A DNA stretch of 64,000 nt, taken from the NCBI GenBank assembly GCA_022828125.1, contig JAJEJD010000005.1, positions 1-64,000 on the forward strand. The letters are read 5' to 3'. Position 1 is the first letter of the stretch, and each line of letters opens with the position of its first letter. A model generated the notes under the pieces. It had not been told where the DNA came from and made no database searches. It worked only from the letters and a program-made list of their open reading frames with translations. A program made the position numbers and the translations under genes. The DNA is from a bacterium. GTDB lineage: Bacteria; UBA8248. Positions 7,923-19,062 of this stretch are shown here, in pieces.

Positions 7923-10900
7923 ATGAGCGTTCAGATTGAAGCGCATCCGGGATTTTCCCATATCGAAAAACTCTTGCCGGGCGGCGCTCCCACTCCCGCG
8001 GCGAAGGACCTCCTGACCCTGATCGGGGTCAGCGACCCGGTAGGGGTAACCAGGAATCTCCAGTCCCTGGCCTTGCACCCCGCGTTCCCGCGCAACAATT
8101 CCGAGTTTTTGCTCCAGTTGTTGTCCTCTCTGAGCGACACGTTTGACCCCGAACGCGCCCTGAGCAACTTCGAGCGCATTCTGGGCACACGCGACAACCC
8201 GGACCTGCTGTTGAGATCCCTCACCCGCTCGGATGAGCGCAGGGCCGAATTTTTTGCGCTGGCGGGCGGGAGCCAGTTTCTGATCGAAACGATCCTGCGG
8301 CATCCTCATTTTCTCGACTGGCTCCTGCGGCCCGGCACGCTGAAAACCACCCGCACGAAGGAAAAAATGGTCTCCGAGCTATGGAAGTGGGTGCAGGAGA
8401 GCCAGGATGCGCCCAACGGGCCGGAGAACGCGATGCGCCGGTTCCGTCAGCGCGAATACCTGAGAATCGCGGTGCTGGATCTGCTGCGGCGGGCGTCTCT
8501 CATGGAAATCACCACGAACCTCTCCCACCTGGCGGACGCCTGTCTGGAGGCGGCGGTCCGTATCGCAAGGGCCGAGCTCGTGGAAAAATACGGGAAACCC
8601 CGCCACAAAGGGGCGGACGGGAGATGGCGGAATACCGAATTCAGCGTGATCGGGATGGGCAAGCTCGGCGGGCTGGAACTCAACTTCAGTTCGGATATCG
8701 ATCTCATCTTCGTGTATTCATCGGACGAAGGACAGACGACCGGGGTGACGGACGCGATCACGGGCCGGACGAAAAGGAGCATCTCCAACCACGAGTTTTT
8801 CGCCCACCTCTCCCGGCGCCTCATATCCCTGATGGCCAAAAACACCGAAGAGGGCCACGTGTTCCGGATAGACACGCGCCTCAGGCCCGAGGGGTCGCAA
8901 GGCGCACTGGCGTATTCGCTCAGGAGTTGTGAGGTGTATTACGAATCCTGGGGCGAGACGTGGGAGCGGCAGGCCCTCATCAAATCCCGGCACTGCGCGG
9001 GTTCCGCCGACTTGAGCGATGACTTCATGAAGATGATTCGTCCATTCGTGTACCGGCGGACGATGGACATCAGCGTGCTCGAGGAGATCGGCCGCATCAA
9101 GGGCCGCATCAACGAAAATCTGAAAGGCGCGGACGCGGCGACGCGAAACGTGAAGCTCGGCGAAGGCGGCATCCGCGAGATCGAATTCATCACCCAGGCA
9201 TTGCAACTCATCTACGGCGGCCGTGAAACGCTTCTCCAGAACCCGGGCACGCTGGCGGGCCTTTCCATCATCGAGGCGCTCGGCCTTCTGCCCGCCCATG
9301 AATGCGACCAGCTCTCGAACGCCTACGTGTTCTTGAGAGACGTAGAGCACCGCGTGCAGGTCACGCACGGACTTCAGACGCACGAGGTTCCGGCGGACGA
9401 GAAGAGCCTGAACGTGCTGGCCCGCAAGATGGACTGTGCGGAAAGCGCTGAACTGAGAACCCGGCTGGCGTATCACCAGAACAACGTATCCAGGGTTTTT
9501 GAAAACATGTTCCGAGGTGAAAACGGGGAAGAGGAAACGCAGTCACCGGGCAACGCTCCCACCCCGGCGCTTACTCTGGGCGATTCGCTCTCCGCCGAGG
9601 ACCTGGGCTCCTACAGCTTCGTGGACCCCGAAGGCGTGAGCACGCACCTCAAACTCCTGCGTAACGGCGCATCGCTCGAACACGTGAGCGCCAAGGCGAA
9701 GCGGATTTTCGACGAACTCCTCCCCCGCCTGCTGCACCAGACGCTCGACCTCCCCGAACCGGACCGGGCCATCGCGCACCTCAATAAATTCGTGGAGCGG
9801 GGAGGTGGGCGCGAATCCATCCTGGGATTCATGGCAGAGCAGGAAGAATCGCTGGAAATCATTCTCAAGCTCTTCGCTTCGAGTAACTATCTGGCCGAGG
9901 TGCTGATCGAACAGCCCGGGCTCCTGGAGACACTCTTTCAGAGGGAAACGCTGACCGAGCCGCGCTCCGAGGCGCTGCTGGCCGAAGAGCTGAGCAAAAT
10001 AACGGGCGCCCAAATCTCGCCGGAAGAAAAATTCAACCGCCTGCATCTGCTCAAAAAAAGCGAGGAACTCGCGATAGGCATCAGAAGCATTCTCGGGGCG
10101 GCGGACATCCTCGAAACGCTCTCCGCCCTCTCCCACCTCGCCGAAGCAACGCTCAAGAGCGGCTACGTCATCGCCCACGAGAGAATGCTGAAACTCTACG
10201 GCGTCCCGATGGAAGCGGAGACGGGGGCGGAAGCCCGGTTCGCCGTCATCGGCCTCGGCAAGCTGGGCAGCGGGGAGATGAACTACGGCTCGGACCTCGA
10301 CCTGATATTCGTCTACAGCGCCGCCGGGACTACGAGCGGCCAGGTCGACGGCAAACCCGCCGAATACCGACCCGTCTCGAATCACGAATTCTACATCAAG
10401 GTCGCCACGTTCCTGCGCGACAGCCTCGCCGCATCGGCCTCGCGCGATCGAACCTATGAGATGGACCTGCGCCTGCGGCCCGAAGGAGAAAAGGGCGCAT
10501 TGGCCGCGCCGATGGATGTGTTCAGGGAGTACTTTAACGATCGTGCTGAAACATGGGAAAGGCAGGCACTTACGAGATCAAGGCATGTCGCGGGATGTGA
10601 AGTGTTCGGTGCGCAGTTCATGGAGTTGGTGAATGAATTCGTGTATGAGCGCGAAGCGCCCGCGGACCTCGCCGAACAGGTGCGTCATATGCGCGGACGC
10701 ATCGAAAAAGAACTCTCCGCCGAAGATGAAGGAATCGCCGACATCAAGCTCGGTCGCGGGGGGATCATCGACATCGAGTTCCTGACGCAGTATCTATTGA
10801 TAGGAAATGGAGGAGCGCATCCGGAGATCCGGGTTCCGAACACTTACCTCGCCTTGCAGGCCTTGAGGGAGGCGGGTTTTCTTTCGGACGAGGATGCCGG

Positions 10901-11138
10901 GGCGTTGCTTGACGGATACCGCTTCCTGCGCCTCGTCGAGAATCGTCTCCGCATCGGGAATGCGCAGTCGATCAATATCTTCCTGAAAACGAGACACGCC
11001 ATGAACATGTTGGCGCGGCGAATGAATTTCGCGGATGATATGGACGGAAGCGCCAACGCCAAATTGTTGGCCCGGTTCGAGAAGCATACGGACCGCGTGA
11101 GGCAGGTCTATGAGAAAATCGTAGTCGCGAACAAGTGA
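7923..11138 (+). CDS. glnE: Bifunctional glutamine synthetase adenylyltransferase/deadenylase
   Basis: Two nucleotidyltransferase domains (VIGMGKLGGLELNFSSDIDLIFVYS and VIGLGKLGSGEMNYGSDLDLIFVYS); start ATG at 7923 within ORF 7899. Confidence 0.95.
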   Translation: MSVQIEAHPGFSHIEKLLPGGAPTPAAKDLLTLIGVSDPVGVTRNLQSLALHPAFPRNNSEFLLQLLSSLSDTFDPERALSNFERILGTRDNPDLLLRSLTRSDERRAEFFALAGGSQFLIETILRHPHFLDWLLRPGTLKTTRTKEKMVSELWKWVQESQDAPNGPENAMRRFRQREYLRIAVLDLLRRASLMEITTNLSHLADACLEAAVRIARAELVEKYGKPRHKGADGRWRNTEFSVIGMGKLGGLELNFSSDIDLIFVYSSDEGQTTGVTDAITGRTKRSISNHEFFAHLSRRLISLMAKNTEEGHVFRIDTRLRPEGSQGALAYSLRSCEVYYESWGETWERQALIKSRHCAGSADLSDDFMKMIRPFVYRRTMDISVLEEIGRIKGRINENLKGADAATRNVKLGEGGIREIEFITQALQLIYGGRETLLQNPGTLAGLSIIEALGLLPAHECDQLSNAYVFLRDVEHRVQVTHGLQTHEVPADEKSLNVLARKMDCAESAELRTRLAYHQNNVSRVFENMFRGENGEEETQSPGNAPTPALTLGDSLSAEDLGSYSFVDPEGVSTHLKLLRNGASLEHVSAKAKRIFDELLPRLLHQTLDLPEPDRAIAHLNKFVERGGGRESILGFMAEQEESLEIILKLFASSNYLAEVLIEQPGLLETLFQRETLTEPRSEALLAEELSKITGAQISPEEKFNRLHLLKKSEELAIGIRSILGAADILETLSALSHLAEATLKSGYVIAHERMLKLYGVPMEAETGAEARFAVIGLGKLGSGEMNYGSDLDLIFVYSAAGTTSGQVDGKPAEYRPVSNHEFYIKVATFLRDSLAASASRDRTYEMDLRLRPEGEKGALAAPMDVFREYFNDRAETWERQALTRSRHVAGCEVFGAQFMELVNEFVYEREAPADLAEQVRHMRGRIEKELSAEDEGIADIKLGRGGIIDIEFLTQYLLIGNGGAHPEIRVPNTYLALQALREAGFLSDEDAGALLDGYRFLRLVENRLRIGNAQSINIFLKTRHAMNMLARRMNFADDMDGSANAKLLARFEKHTDRVRQVYEKIVVANK

Positions 11139-11210
11139 TCCCCCGGCGGGAGTCGCCGGCCGGGCACCCCGCGTATCCCTTTTCGCACAACCAACGCCAG
11201 AGGGCTCGAA

Positions 11211-12434
11211 TTGCTTATCAATCCAGATCGTTTTCGCCTGTCCATGGAGGAGATGGCCCGTATCGGAGCGACGAAAGGAGGCGGTGTCAACCGCCTCACG
11301 CTCACCGACGCCGACAAGGAGGCCAGGGATTTGTTCGCCGCATGGGTGGGCGACGCCGGCCTCGATTTGCGGATCGACGAGATGGGAAACATGTTCGCCA
11401 GGCGCGCGGGCCGGGAAAACGACGCCCCTCCCGCCATGGCGGGCAGCCACCTGGACTCCGTGCCGAACGGTGGCCGCTTCGACGGCTCGCTGGGCGTCTT
11501 GGCCGCCCTGGAAGCCGTGAGGACGCTGAACGACAAGAACATATCGACGAGACGCCCGATAGAGATCGTCAACTGGACGAATGAAGAAGGTCCCCGGTTC
11601 CCGCCGTCCATGATGGGAAGCGGCGTGTTCGCAGGCGCGATACCGCTCGAGAACGCCTACAAGGCAAAAGACGCTGATGGTGCGGCGTTTATCGATGAAC
11701 TCGAACGCATCGGCTACCGGGGAGATGCACCCTGCACGCCCCGGCCCATCGGGGCCTACCTCGAACTCCACATCGAGCAGGGCCCCACTCTCGTGAGCGA
11801 GGGGGTCCAGGTAGGCGTCGTGGAGGGAATATTCGGCCTCACCTGGCTGCGGGTCACCATGAAAGGAGAGCGCGACCACGCCGGCCCCACGCCCATGCAC
11901 ATGCGGCGCGACGCCCTGGTGGGCGCGGCTCGGACGATCGCGGCCATCCGTGATATTCCGGCCAGGCTACACCCGGAATTCGTCGCCACGGTGGGGGAAT
12001 TCTCCCTCTCTCCCAACGCGATTAACGTCATTCCCGATGACGTGACGTTCTCGGTCGATTTCAGGCACAGCGACCCGAAACTGCTCGGCGAGGCGCGAAA
12101 GCTCATCGAGGAGGCCGCGCACCGAGAAGCGGAGAAGGAAAATCTCGATGTCGAGATTCAGGACGTCGGCGGCTCCACCCCCACCGCGTTTGACGCAAGC
12201 GCGGCGCAGGCCGTAAGGAACGCTTGCGAGGAGTCGGGCTACAGCCATCGCTCCATGTGGAGCGCCGCCGGACATGACGCCCGCTATGCGGCAGACCTGG
12301 GACCCACGGCCATGATCTTCGTGCCCTGCGTCGCCGGCAAGAGCCACTCCGAAGAAGAGGACATGGACTGGGAGGACGCCTACAGGGGCTGTGACGTCCT
12401 GGCGCGCGGGTTGCTGAAAACGGCGGATTCTTGA
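11211..12434 (+). CDS. M20-family Zn-dependent hydrolase (N-carbamoyl-amino acid hydrolase / allantoate amidohydrolase type)
   Basis: GSHLDSVPNGGRFDGSLGVLAALE, NEEGPRF, ELHIEQGP, GHDARY motifs. Confidence 0.92.
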   Translation: MLINPDRFRLSMEEMARIGATKGGGVNRLTLTDADKEARDLFAAWVGDAGLDLRIDEMGNMFARRAGRENDAPPAMAGSHLDSVPNGGRFDGSLGVLAALEAVRTLNDKNISTRRPIEIVNWTNEEGPRFPPSMMGSGVFAGAIPLENAYKAKDADGAAFIDELERIGYRGDAPCTPRPIGAYLELHIEQGPTLVSEGVQVGVVEGIFGLTWLRVTMKGERDHAGPTPMHMRRDALVGAARTIAAIRDIPARLHPEFVATVGEFSLSPNAINVIPDDVTFSVDFRHSDPKLLGEARKLIEEAAHREAEKENLDVEIQDVGGSTPTAFDASAAQAVRNACEESGYSHRSMWSAAGHDARYAADLGPTAMIFVPCVAGKSHSEEEDMDWEDAYRGCDVLARGLLKTADS

Positions 12435-12473
12435 GCGGAATACTTTCCACACAGCAAGGATGAGGGAAAACGA

Positions 12474-13313
12474 ATGGCTAGAGTGAAATGGGAAAACGGG
12501 GCGCGATGCGCCGTGTGTCTGACTTTCGACGTGGACGGCGAGACGGTCTGGATGGGCCGGGACCCCTCGCTGGGGGGCCGCCCCATCCACAATTCCATGG
12601 GGGCTTACGGCCCCAAGGTGGGTATCCCGCGGATACTCAAGCTGTTGAAGAAATACAGCCTGCCCGGCGCTTTCTACATCCCGAGCTGGACCGTGGAGAA
12701 ATGGCCGAAGATGACGGAATCCATCGTGAAGGCGGGCCACGAAATCGGCCACCACGGCCATATTCACGAAAAGCCCTACCAGATGTGCGACGCCGAGCGC
12801 GAAGAGGAGTTGCTCGTGCGCGCCCTCGATATACTGAGGCGCGATACGGGACAGGAAATCCTGGGTTCGCGCACCCCCTCGGCAGACCCGAGCGTCCACA
12901 CGATGGGGCTCCTCAAGAAATACGGGCTTTTGTACCACTCGAATATGATGGACGACGACTGGCCCTACTATCACGATTGCGGCCTCGTCGAGTTGCCCAC
13001 CAAGTGGAGCCTCGATGATTTCATCTTCTTCGCCCACAGCACGAATCCGCCGCTCGGCCACGGCATCCGCGACCCCGAGTCGGTCTATTCGATATGGGTC
13101 GAGGAGTTCGAGGGCACGTATGAGGAAGGCGGATACATCAACATCATGTGCCATCCCCAGATCATCGGCCAGCACCACCGGATGCGGATGCTCGAGCGGC
13201 TGATCCAGCACATTCTCGCGAAAGGCGACGCCTGGATCGCCGCACCGGTCGACGTGGCGAAGTGCTGGGCGTCACAGAGGAAAGCGCCCAAGGCGAGGCG
13301 AGCGAGAAGATAG
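12474..13313 (+). CDS. Polysaccharide deacetylase family protein
   Basis: LTFDVDGE, GHEIGHHGHIHE NodB-type motifs. Confidence 0.9.
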   Translation: MARVKWENGARCAVCLTFDVDGETVWMGRDPSLGGRPIHNSMGAYGPKVGIPRILKLLKKYSLPGAFYIPSWTVEKWPKMTESIVKAGHEIGHHGHIHEKPYQMCDAEREEELLVRALDILRRDTGQEILGSRTPSADPSVHTMGLLKKYGLLYHSNMMDDDWPYYHDCGLVELPTKWSLDDFIFFAHSTNPPLGHGIRDPESVYSIWVEEFEGTYEEGGYINIMCHPQIIGQHHRMRMLERLIQHILAKGDAWIAAPVDVAKCWASQRKAPKARRARR

Positions 13314-13327
13314 GACGGCGCCTGCAC

Positions 13328-13765
13328 TCAGAGTATCGGGGAGAGCCATCCCAGCAGGCCGCCATAGATGGCATGGGCGATCACGGCGGTCTGCCACGCC
13401 CTGGGGTGGAACTTCCGGCTGAAAAAGCCGTGCCCCGTGATGAGCGGGTTGAAGACGCATTGGGAGAAGATCAGGAGCGCCCCGCCCCAGATCAGGCCGC
13501 GCACGACGTTTGGCCCGGGAAGACATCCCGCCGCCCAGGTCGCGTACAGCAAGCCGAATATGATGCCGTTTAAGTGAACGGCGATGAAGCCGAGCGCATA
13601 AGGCGGATTCCCTTCGTACGCCTCGCCGAACAGGAGCATCGACACCCCCTTGCCGAAGTCGAGCTTCACCATGCCTATCTTGTCCGCGACCAGGGCGAAG
13701 ACGAGATGCGCGTAGGTGGCCAGAAAAGAGGCCGCGCAGACGACGAAAAAGTCACCTGAACTCAT
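13328..13765 (-). CDS. Small integral membrane protein of unknown function
   Basis: 145 aa, multiple hydrophobic segments, good frame and spacing. Confidence 0.65.
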   Translation of the reverse strand: MSSGDFFVVCAASFLATYAHLVFALVADKIGMVKLDFGKGVSMLLFGEAYEGNPPYALGFIAVHLNGIIFGLLYATWAAGCLPGPNVVRGLIWGGALLIFSQCVFNPLITGHGFFSRKFHPRAWQTAVIAHAIYGGLLGWLSPIL

Positions 13766-13830
13766 GACACTCTCCTCGCTTCAAAGAATCCGCCGACAGA
13801 AGCAGGCCCTGAGCGCACCTTCACAATGCC

Positions 13831-15045
13831 CTACCCGGTGTACTCCAGGATGTGCATCCCTGCTCCGTTGCGGTCGATCAGATAGAGCAGGCCGTTATCA
13901 TCCATGCCGATGTCGTTCGACTGGGCGTAGTCCTTCCCGAAGTTCATTTCGGGGATGTAATAGCCCACTTCCTCAGGCCGGAACGGGTCCGACAAATCGA
14001 TGGCCCGAAGCCCCGAATTGAAGTACGTGAGGAAGACAAGGTCCTTCCAGGGACCGTCCGCAGGGAGATACTCCAGAATGTTGTGCGCGCCGAAGCGTCC
14101 TCCCCGGTTCATGTTCTCTTCCCTGTCGGGGATGTAGGTCGAGACGGGAATCGGGTTCGTCTCGTCACGGATGTCCACTACCCACATGAACTGGCTGTGT
14201 TCGTAGTTCTCCTGCGCACGCGCCTCGTCCGTCACCACAACGTAGGGCCTGTCGCCGAGCGGCCACACGGTATGCGTGGAGCCGACGAAGGGCGGCGACC
14301 AGCAAAGGTGCCCCACGCACTCGATGTTTCGCAGATCTGCGCAATCGAAAATCCCCATGCCCGCTCCCCAGAAACCGCAGTACATTCGATCTCCGCGGAT
14401 GGTGGCGGGGCCGTGGCACGTCCACGAACGCTCGAAATCTTCAGGTTCCTCGTATTCATAATCGAGACTCAGATCCTGCTGCGGCAGACCGACGATGTTG
14501 AGCACCTCGGGCTTCAGGGGGTTCGTGATGTCGAGAGTCCACATGACCCGGTTTCGCCACCCCTCTGCATGGTTCGGCAGGAATGCGAGGCCGCGTTCGT
14601 TGTCCACGCCGAAACGGTGCGGCCCCGTACCGGGCAGATCGAAAAAGCCGACTTCCTTGGGCTCTGCCGGATTCGAGATATCGAAAATGCACAGGCCCGC
14701 CCGCGCCGCTTCTCCTTCGGGCGTCTTGAGTCGTTCGTGATTCACGTACAGCAGGTCGTCTCCCACGATGCGGACTTTGTGATTGTGCAGGCCGGGAGGC
14801 GCGAACACTTCGGCGATGCGCCTCGGATTGCTTGGGTCTGAAACGTCATGGACGGTCCAGCCCTCGGGTCCGTCGTAGCTCGCCGTCCCCACCGCACCCA
14901 CGTAGGCGTATCCGTTTTTCACCTCGACCAGGCTGCCTCCGCCCCATGCCGCGTCCGGGTCGTGTCCTATCAGTTTGAAATTCTTCGATTCAGCCGGTGC
15001 GCCTTTCGCCATTGTCCGTCTCCTGTGCATTCGCCGTGAAGCCAA
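13831..15045 (-). CDS. LVIVD-repeat-like beta-propeller protein
   Basis: Repeats such as YAYVGAVGTASYDGPEGWTVHDVSDPSNPRRI, LCIFDISNPAEPKEVG, VVDIRDETNPIPV, AIDLSDPFRPEEVG. Confidence 0.85.
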   Translation of the reverse strand: MASRRMHRRRTMAKGAPAESKNFKLIGHDPDAAWGGGSLVEVKNGYAYVGAVGTASYDGPEGWTVHDVSDPSNPRRIAEVFAPPGLHNHKVRIVGDDLLYVNHERLKTPEGEAARAGLCIFDISNPAEPKEVGFFDLPGTGPHRFGVDNERGLAFLPNHAEGWRNRVMWTLDITNPLKPEVLNIVGLPQQDLSLDYEYEEPEDFERSWTCHGPATIRGDRMYCGFWGAGMGIFDCADLRNIECVGHLCWSPPFVGSTHTVWPLGDRPYVVVTDEARAQENYEHSQFMWVVDIRDETNPIPVSTYIPDREENMNRGGRFGAHNILEYLPADGPWKDLVFLTYFNSGLRAIDLSDPFRPEEVGYYIPEMNFGKDYAQSNDIGMDDNGLLYLIDRNGAGMHILEYTG

Positions 15046-15053
15046 CCATGAAC

Positions 15054-15929
15054 CTAAAGATTCTTCCCCTCATACACTTCCACCACGCGCGCGCAGTCAT
15101 CCTCCGCCCAGCCTGCCTCTTGTGCACGCCGGAACATCGTCAGCCCAGCTTCCGCTAAAGTCGCATCAAATCCTTTTTCTCTCGCGAGGTCAACGCAGAG
15201 GCCAAGATCTTTCACATATATGCTCAAGGAACCGTGAGGGGTGAAATCACGCGAGAGAATCTTTTCTCCCTTCAAGTCCAGGAGAACTCCTGCCGCTGCC
15301 CCCGAGCGCAGACAGGACATTATGGTATCGTGCGACAAACCCGAGCGCTCGCCCAGGAGCAGGCCCTCCGTCAGCAGGGCGACACCGGCGTTCACTATCA
15401 GGTTCGTCACCAGCTTCATGGAACAGCCGGTCCCGTTGGGTCCGGTATGGAGGACGCTCTTGGCCAGCGGCTCGATGATGGGCTTGATGCGCTCGAAAGT
15501 CTCCTTCTTCCCGCCCACCATATACGCCAGCGTCCTCGACTCCACGTGCGGCACGGTTCCCGAGACGGGGGCATCGACCATTTCCACGCCCCTGGCTTCG
15601 AGCTTTCTCGCCAGCCCTGCCGACCAGGTCGGGTTCATCGTGCTCATTTCGACCAGGATGAGGCCTTCCCTTCCCGCCGTGGCGACCCCTTGCGGCCCGA
15701 TTGCGTTCATCTCGATGTGTTCGGGCTTGAGCAGCATGGTGAAAACCACGTCCGAACGCTCGGCCACCTCCCTGGCATTCGCGCAAGGGGTTCCGCCCGC
15801 TTCCCGCAACTGCTCCATCCTCGCAGGATCGACGTCGAAGCCCGACACTTTGTGACCATCCGCCAAAAGGTTTCGGGTCAGAGGCGTTCCCATCTTGCCC
15901 AGACCGATGAATCCGAGTTTCTCACTCAT
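15054..15929 (-). CDS. NAD(P)-dependent oxidoreductase, 3-hydroxyisobutyrate dehydrogenase family
   Basis: GFIGLGKMGTPLTRNLL Rossmann motif; catalytic-region GPNGTGCSMKLVTN. Confidence 0.9.
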   Translation of the reverse strand: MSEKLGFIGLGKMGTPLTRNLLADGHKVSGFDVDPARMEQLREAGGTPCANAREVAERSDVVFTMLLKPEHIEMNAIGPQGVATAGREGLILVEMSTMNPTWSAGLARKLEARGVEMVDAPVSGTVPHVESRTLAYMVGGKKETFERIKPIIEPLAKSVLHTGPNGTGCSMKLVTNLIVNAGVALLTEGLLLGERSGLSHDTIMSCLRSGAAAGVLLDLKGEKILSRDFTPHGSLSIYVKDLGLCVDLAREKGFDATLAEAGLTMFRRAQEAGWAEDDCARVVEVYEGKNL

Positions 15930-16086
15930 TCTTCACCTCTCCTTACGGTGCGAGCGGATTAAATTGGATTTCGTGAAATCGTTTCACTTCACCCTCGGTT
16001 AGAGCGTAGAATACACGAGCGTTGAAAAGATTACCGTATCATTCGTCTTTGGCCTTGCGTCGGATAATTCGTCGGAGAGGAGAACC

Positions 16087-17163
16087 ATGCCAGCCACTCC
16101 CCTGCTCGCCCTGCATCAGGCGGCAAACGCCGAGTTCATCGAAGAAGCGGGATGGCAAATCCCCGCATCGTTTGGAGACGCGGCGTCCGAGCACCTCGCG
16201 TGCCGGGAAAGCGCCATACTGGTCGACTTGTCGCACAGGGGCTGCCTACGCTTCAGCGGCCCGGACACCGAGGAGTTTCTCCACCGCATGCTCTCCAACC
16301 GCGTGCAAGAACTGAAGCCCGGAGAGGGGGCGTACAACACTTTCCTCACGCGGCAGGGCAAGTTTATCTCCGACATGTACATGTACAAAGGAGAAACCTC
16401 CATTCTCGCCTCCGTGGCTCCCGGAATGGCGGCGGTTCTCGCAGAGGAAATCGACAGGTTCATCATCATGGATCAGGTGGAGGTGGCCAATGAGACGGAA
16501 AATTCGTTTTGCTTCGGTCTTTTCGGCCCCTCCTCAAGGGAGATTTTAGCCGAAACGGGCATGGGCGAGCCCTCTCCCCAGGAACACGGCCATACGACTT
16601 CGGGCAACATGATGATAGCGCGAGAACTATGGACGGGAGAGAACGGCTACCTCCTCATGGGGCCTCGCGAGAACGCGGATTCCGCTTGGCACGCATTGTC
16701 GGATGCGGGGGCGAAACCGGCGGGCGTCGCGGCGTTCGAATCGCTCACTTTGGAGGCCGGTGTGCCCTTGTTCGGCAAGGACATGACTTCGGCCGTCAAC
16801 CCCATGCAGGCGGGGCTCGAGGAAAAGGCGATCGACTTCGAGAAGGGTTGCTACATCGGGCAGGAAGTTATTGCCAAGATCAAGTATCTGGGCCAGGTGA
16901 ACCGCGGGCTCGTGGGGCTTAAGGTCAGCGGAGATGTCACGCCCGAGCCGGGAGCTGCCGTCCATTCCGATGAGAAAAACATCGGTTCCATCACCCGCGC
17001 TGCGTATTGCCCGACGGTCGACGCCGTCCTGGCTTTTTCCTATCTCCCGCGCGCCCAGATGGAGCCCGGCACCGAGGTAAGAGTCGCCTGCCGGGGCGAC
17101 GATGCGAAGGCGACGGTCGAGAGCCTGCCCATTTACCGCACAGAAAGCGAAGTCATCGAATAA
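16087..17163 (+). CDS. Folate-binding YgfZ/GcvT-like protein
   Basis: GCYIGQEVIAKIKYLGQVNRGLVGLKV YgfZ signature. Confidence 0.9.
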   Translation: MPATPLLALHQAANAEFIEEAGWQIPASFGDAASEHLACRESAILVDLSHRGCLRFSGPDTEEFLHRMLSNRVQELKPGEGAYNTFLTRQGKFISDMYMYKGETSILASVAPGMAAVLAEEIDRFIIMDQVEVANETENSFCFGLFGPSSREILAETGMGEPSPQEHGHTTSGNMMIARELWTGENGYLLMGPRENADSAWHALSDAGAKPAGVAAFESLTLEAGVPLFGKDMTSAVNPMQAGLEEKAIDFEKGCYIGQEVIAKIKYLGQVNRGLVGLKVSGDVTPEPGAAVHSDEKNIGSITRAAYCPTVDAVLAFSYLPRAQMEPGTEVRVACRGDDAKATVESLPIYRTESEVIE

Positions 17164-17379
17164 AATAAGAGGCGGATACGCGATAAAATCCAAGAAAATC
17201 TGGACGGCAGATAAGGTGAAAACGACCCTGATTTGCTTTTGACTTCTATCATTACGCAAGGCATATTGCGGCCTTCTCTGGGCGAATTTTACTGGAATTC
17301 GCAACAAATTCAGGCGCATGTTCGGCCACGAAAGACTCTTGCGCTTCAGGAAACGCCGAATCCCGGGAGGAAGCAACAC

Positions 17380-19014
17380 ATGGCACAAGCCAAGGAGGGA
17401 GGAAAACGAGCCTCCTCACGTGCGAACATCGGAACGGAAAAGACTTTCGGCCTGGACAAACTGGGCCTTAAAAATATTGGAACGGTCTACCGGAATCTTC
17501 CCATCGCCGAGTTGAACGAAATGGCGGTCGCGCGGGGCGAAGGATACCTCGCCACCAATGGCGCGCTCGTTGTCCATACGGGTAAATTCTCGGGCCGCTC
17601 GCCCAAGGACAAGTTCACCGTAGACCAAGGGCCTTCCAACGAGAAGATCTGGTGGGGACCCATCAACCAGAAGATATCCACCGAAAACTGGGACAATATT
17701 TTTCAGAAAATCGCCGGCTACGCCCAAAAACGCGATCTTTTCATCTTCGATGGTTTCGTCGGGAACGACCCGAGATACAAACTCCCCGTGCGGGTGATTT
17801 CCGAACTTGCCTGGCATTCGATGTTCTGCCAGACGCTGCTCGTCCGGCCCAAGCCCGGTGAACTCGACAATCACACAAACCCCTTCACGGTCATCGACAT
17901 GGGCAGGTTTCTGGGAGCGGGCCCGGCCGAGGGACTCCGCCAAAATAATTTCACGCTCGTGAATTTTGAGAAAAACATGGCGCTCATTGGCGGCTCTGAA
18001 TACGCAGGGGAAATGAAGAAATCCGCTTTTTTCATCATGAACTACCTGCTTCCGCAAAAAGGCGTCTTCCCGATGCATTGTTCGGCGAACATGGGGCACG
18101 ACGGGGATACGGCTCTTTTCTTCGGCCTCTCCGGCACGGGCAAGACCACGCTCTCCGCCGACCAGAACCGGAAACTCATCGGCGACGACGAGCACGGCTG
18201 GTCGGATTCGGGCATCTTCAATTTCGAAGGCGGGTGCTACGCGAAAACCATCAATCTTACGAGAGAGAAAGAGCCCCAGATTTGGGATGCGATACGCTTC
18301 GGTTCCGTTCTCGAAAACGTCATCGTCGATCACGACACGCGGGAGATCGACTATGACGACATGTCGATAACCGAAAACACGCGCGCCACATATCCCAATC
18401 ACTTCATCGACAACTGCGTGCTCTCGGGCATGGGGGGGCATCCGAAGAACATCTTCTTCCTCACCTGCGACGCCTTCGGCGTCCTACCTCCCATCAGTAA
18501 GCTCACGCCCGAGCAGGCCGCTTATCATTTCCTATCGGGTTACACGGCGAAGGTAGCCGGCACCGAAGCGGGCATCGATGAGCCGATGGCCACGTTCAGC
18601 AGTTGTTTCGGCGCGCCTTTTCTGGCCTTGCATCCCGCCGAATACGGCGAGATGCTCAGGGACAAGCTCAGGAAGCACGACGCGCAGGTCTGGCTCGTCA
18701 ACACGGGCTGGATCGGCGGAGCCGCAGGCGAGGTCGACAGAATGCCGCTGCATCATACACGCGAACTTCTGACCGCCGCTCTGACGGGTGAACTGGCCAA
18801 AGTTCCCACCCAGGACGTGCCGATATTCGACCTCCACGTTCCGACAAGCTGCCCTGGAGTGCCGCAGGAATACATGATCCCCAGAAATCTTTGGGCAAGC
18901 GCCGAGAAATACGACGAGAAAATACGCGAGCTCGCAGGAGCGTTTCGGGAGAATTTCGAGCAGTTCGCGGATCGGGTAACGCCGGACGTCGCTGCGGCCG
19001 GCCCCACGATCTAG
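17380..19014 (+). CDS. pckA: Phosphoenolpyruvate carboxykinase (ATP)
   Basis: FFGLSGTGKTTLSADQNRKLIGDDEHGWSD; ATG at 17380 preceded by GGGAGG; ORF open from 17233. Confidence 0.96.
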   Translation: MAQAKEGGKRASSRANIGTEKTFGLDKLGLKNIGTVYRNLPIAELNEMAVARGEGYLATNGALVVHTGKFSGRSPKDKFTVDQGPSNEKIWWGPINQKISTENWDNIFQKIAGYAQKRDLFIFDGFVGNDPRYKLPVRVISELAWHSMFCQTLLVRPKPGELDNHTNPFTVIDMGRFLGAGPAEGLRQNNFTLVNFEKNMALIGGSEYAGEMKKSAFFIMNYLLPQKGVFPMHCSANMGHDGDTALFFGLSGTGKTTLSADQNRKLIGDDEHGWSDSGIFNFEGGCYAKTINLTREKEPQIWDAIRFGSVLENVIVDHDTREIDYDDMSITENTRATYPNHFIDNCVLSGMGGHPKNIFFLTCDAFGVLPPISKLTPEQAAYHFLSGYTAKVAGTEAGIDEPMATFSSCFGAPFLALHPAEYGEMLRDKLRKHDAQVWLVNTGWIGGAAGEVDRMPLHHTRELLTAALTGELAKVPTQDVPIFDLHVPTSCPGVPQEYMIPRNLWASAEKYDEKIRELAGAFRENFEQFADRVTPDVAAAGPTI

Positions 19015-19062
19015 GCGTTCAAACCAGATATATTCACTCCCCGTTCAGAAGGAGGTATTCCG

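Noticed and set aside
7923-11138. Internal sequence duplication in GlnE as novel
   Set aside because: Two nucleotidyltransferase domains are the normal GlnE architecture.
11967-13211. 414-aa minus-strand ORF
   Set aside because: Antisense to M20 hydrolase and polysaccharide deacetylase genes.
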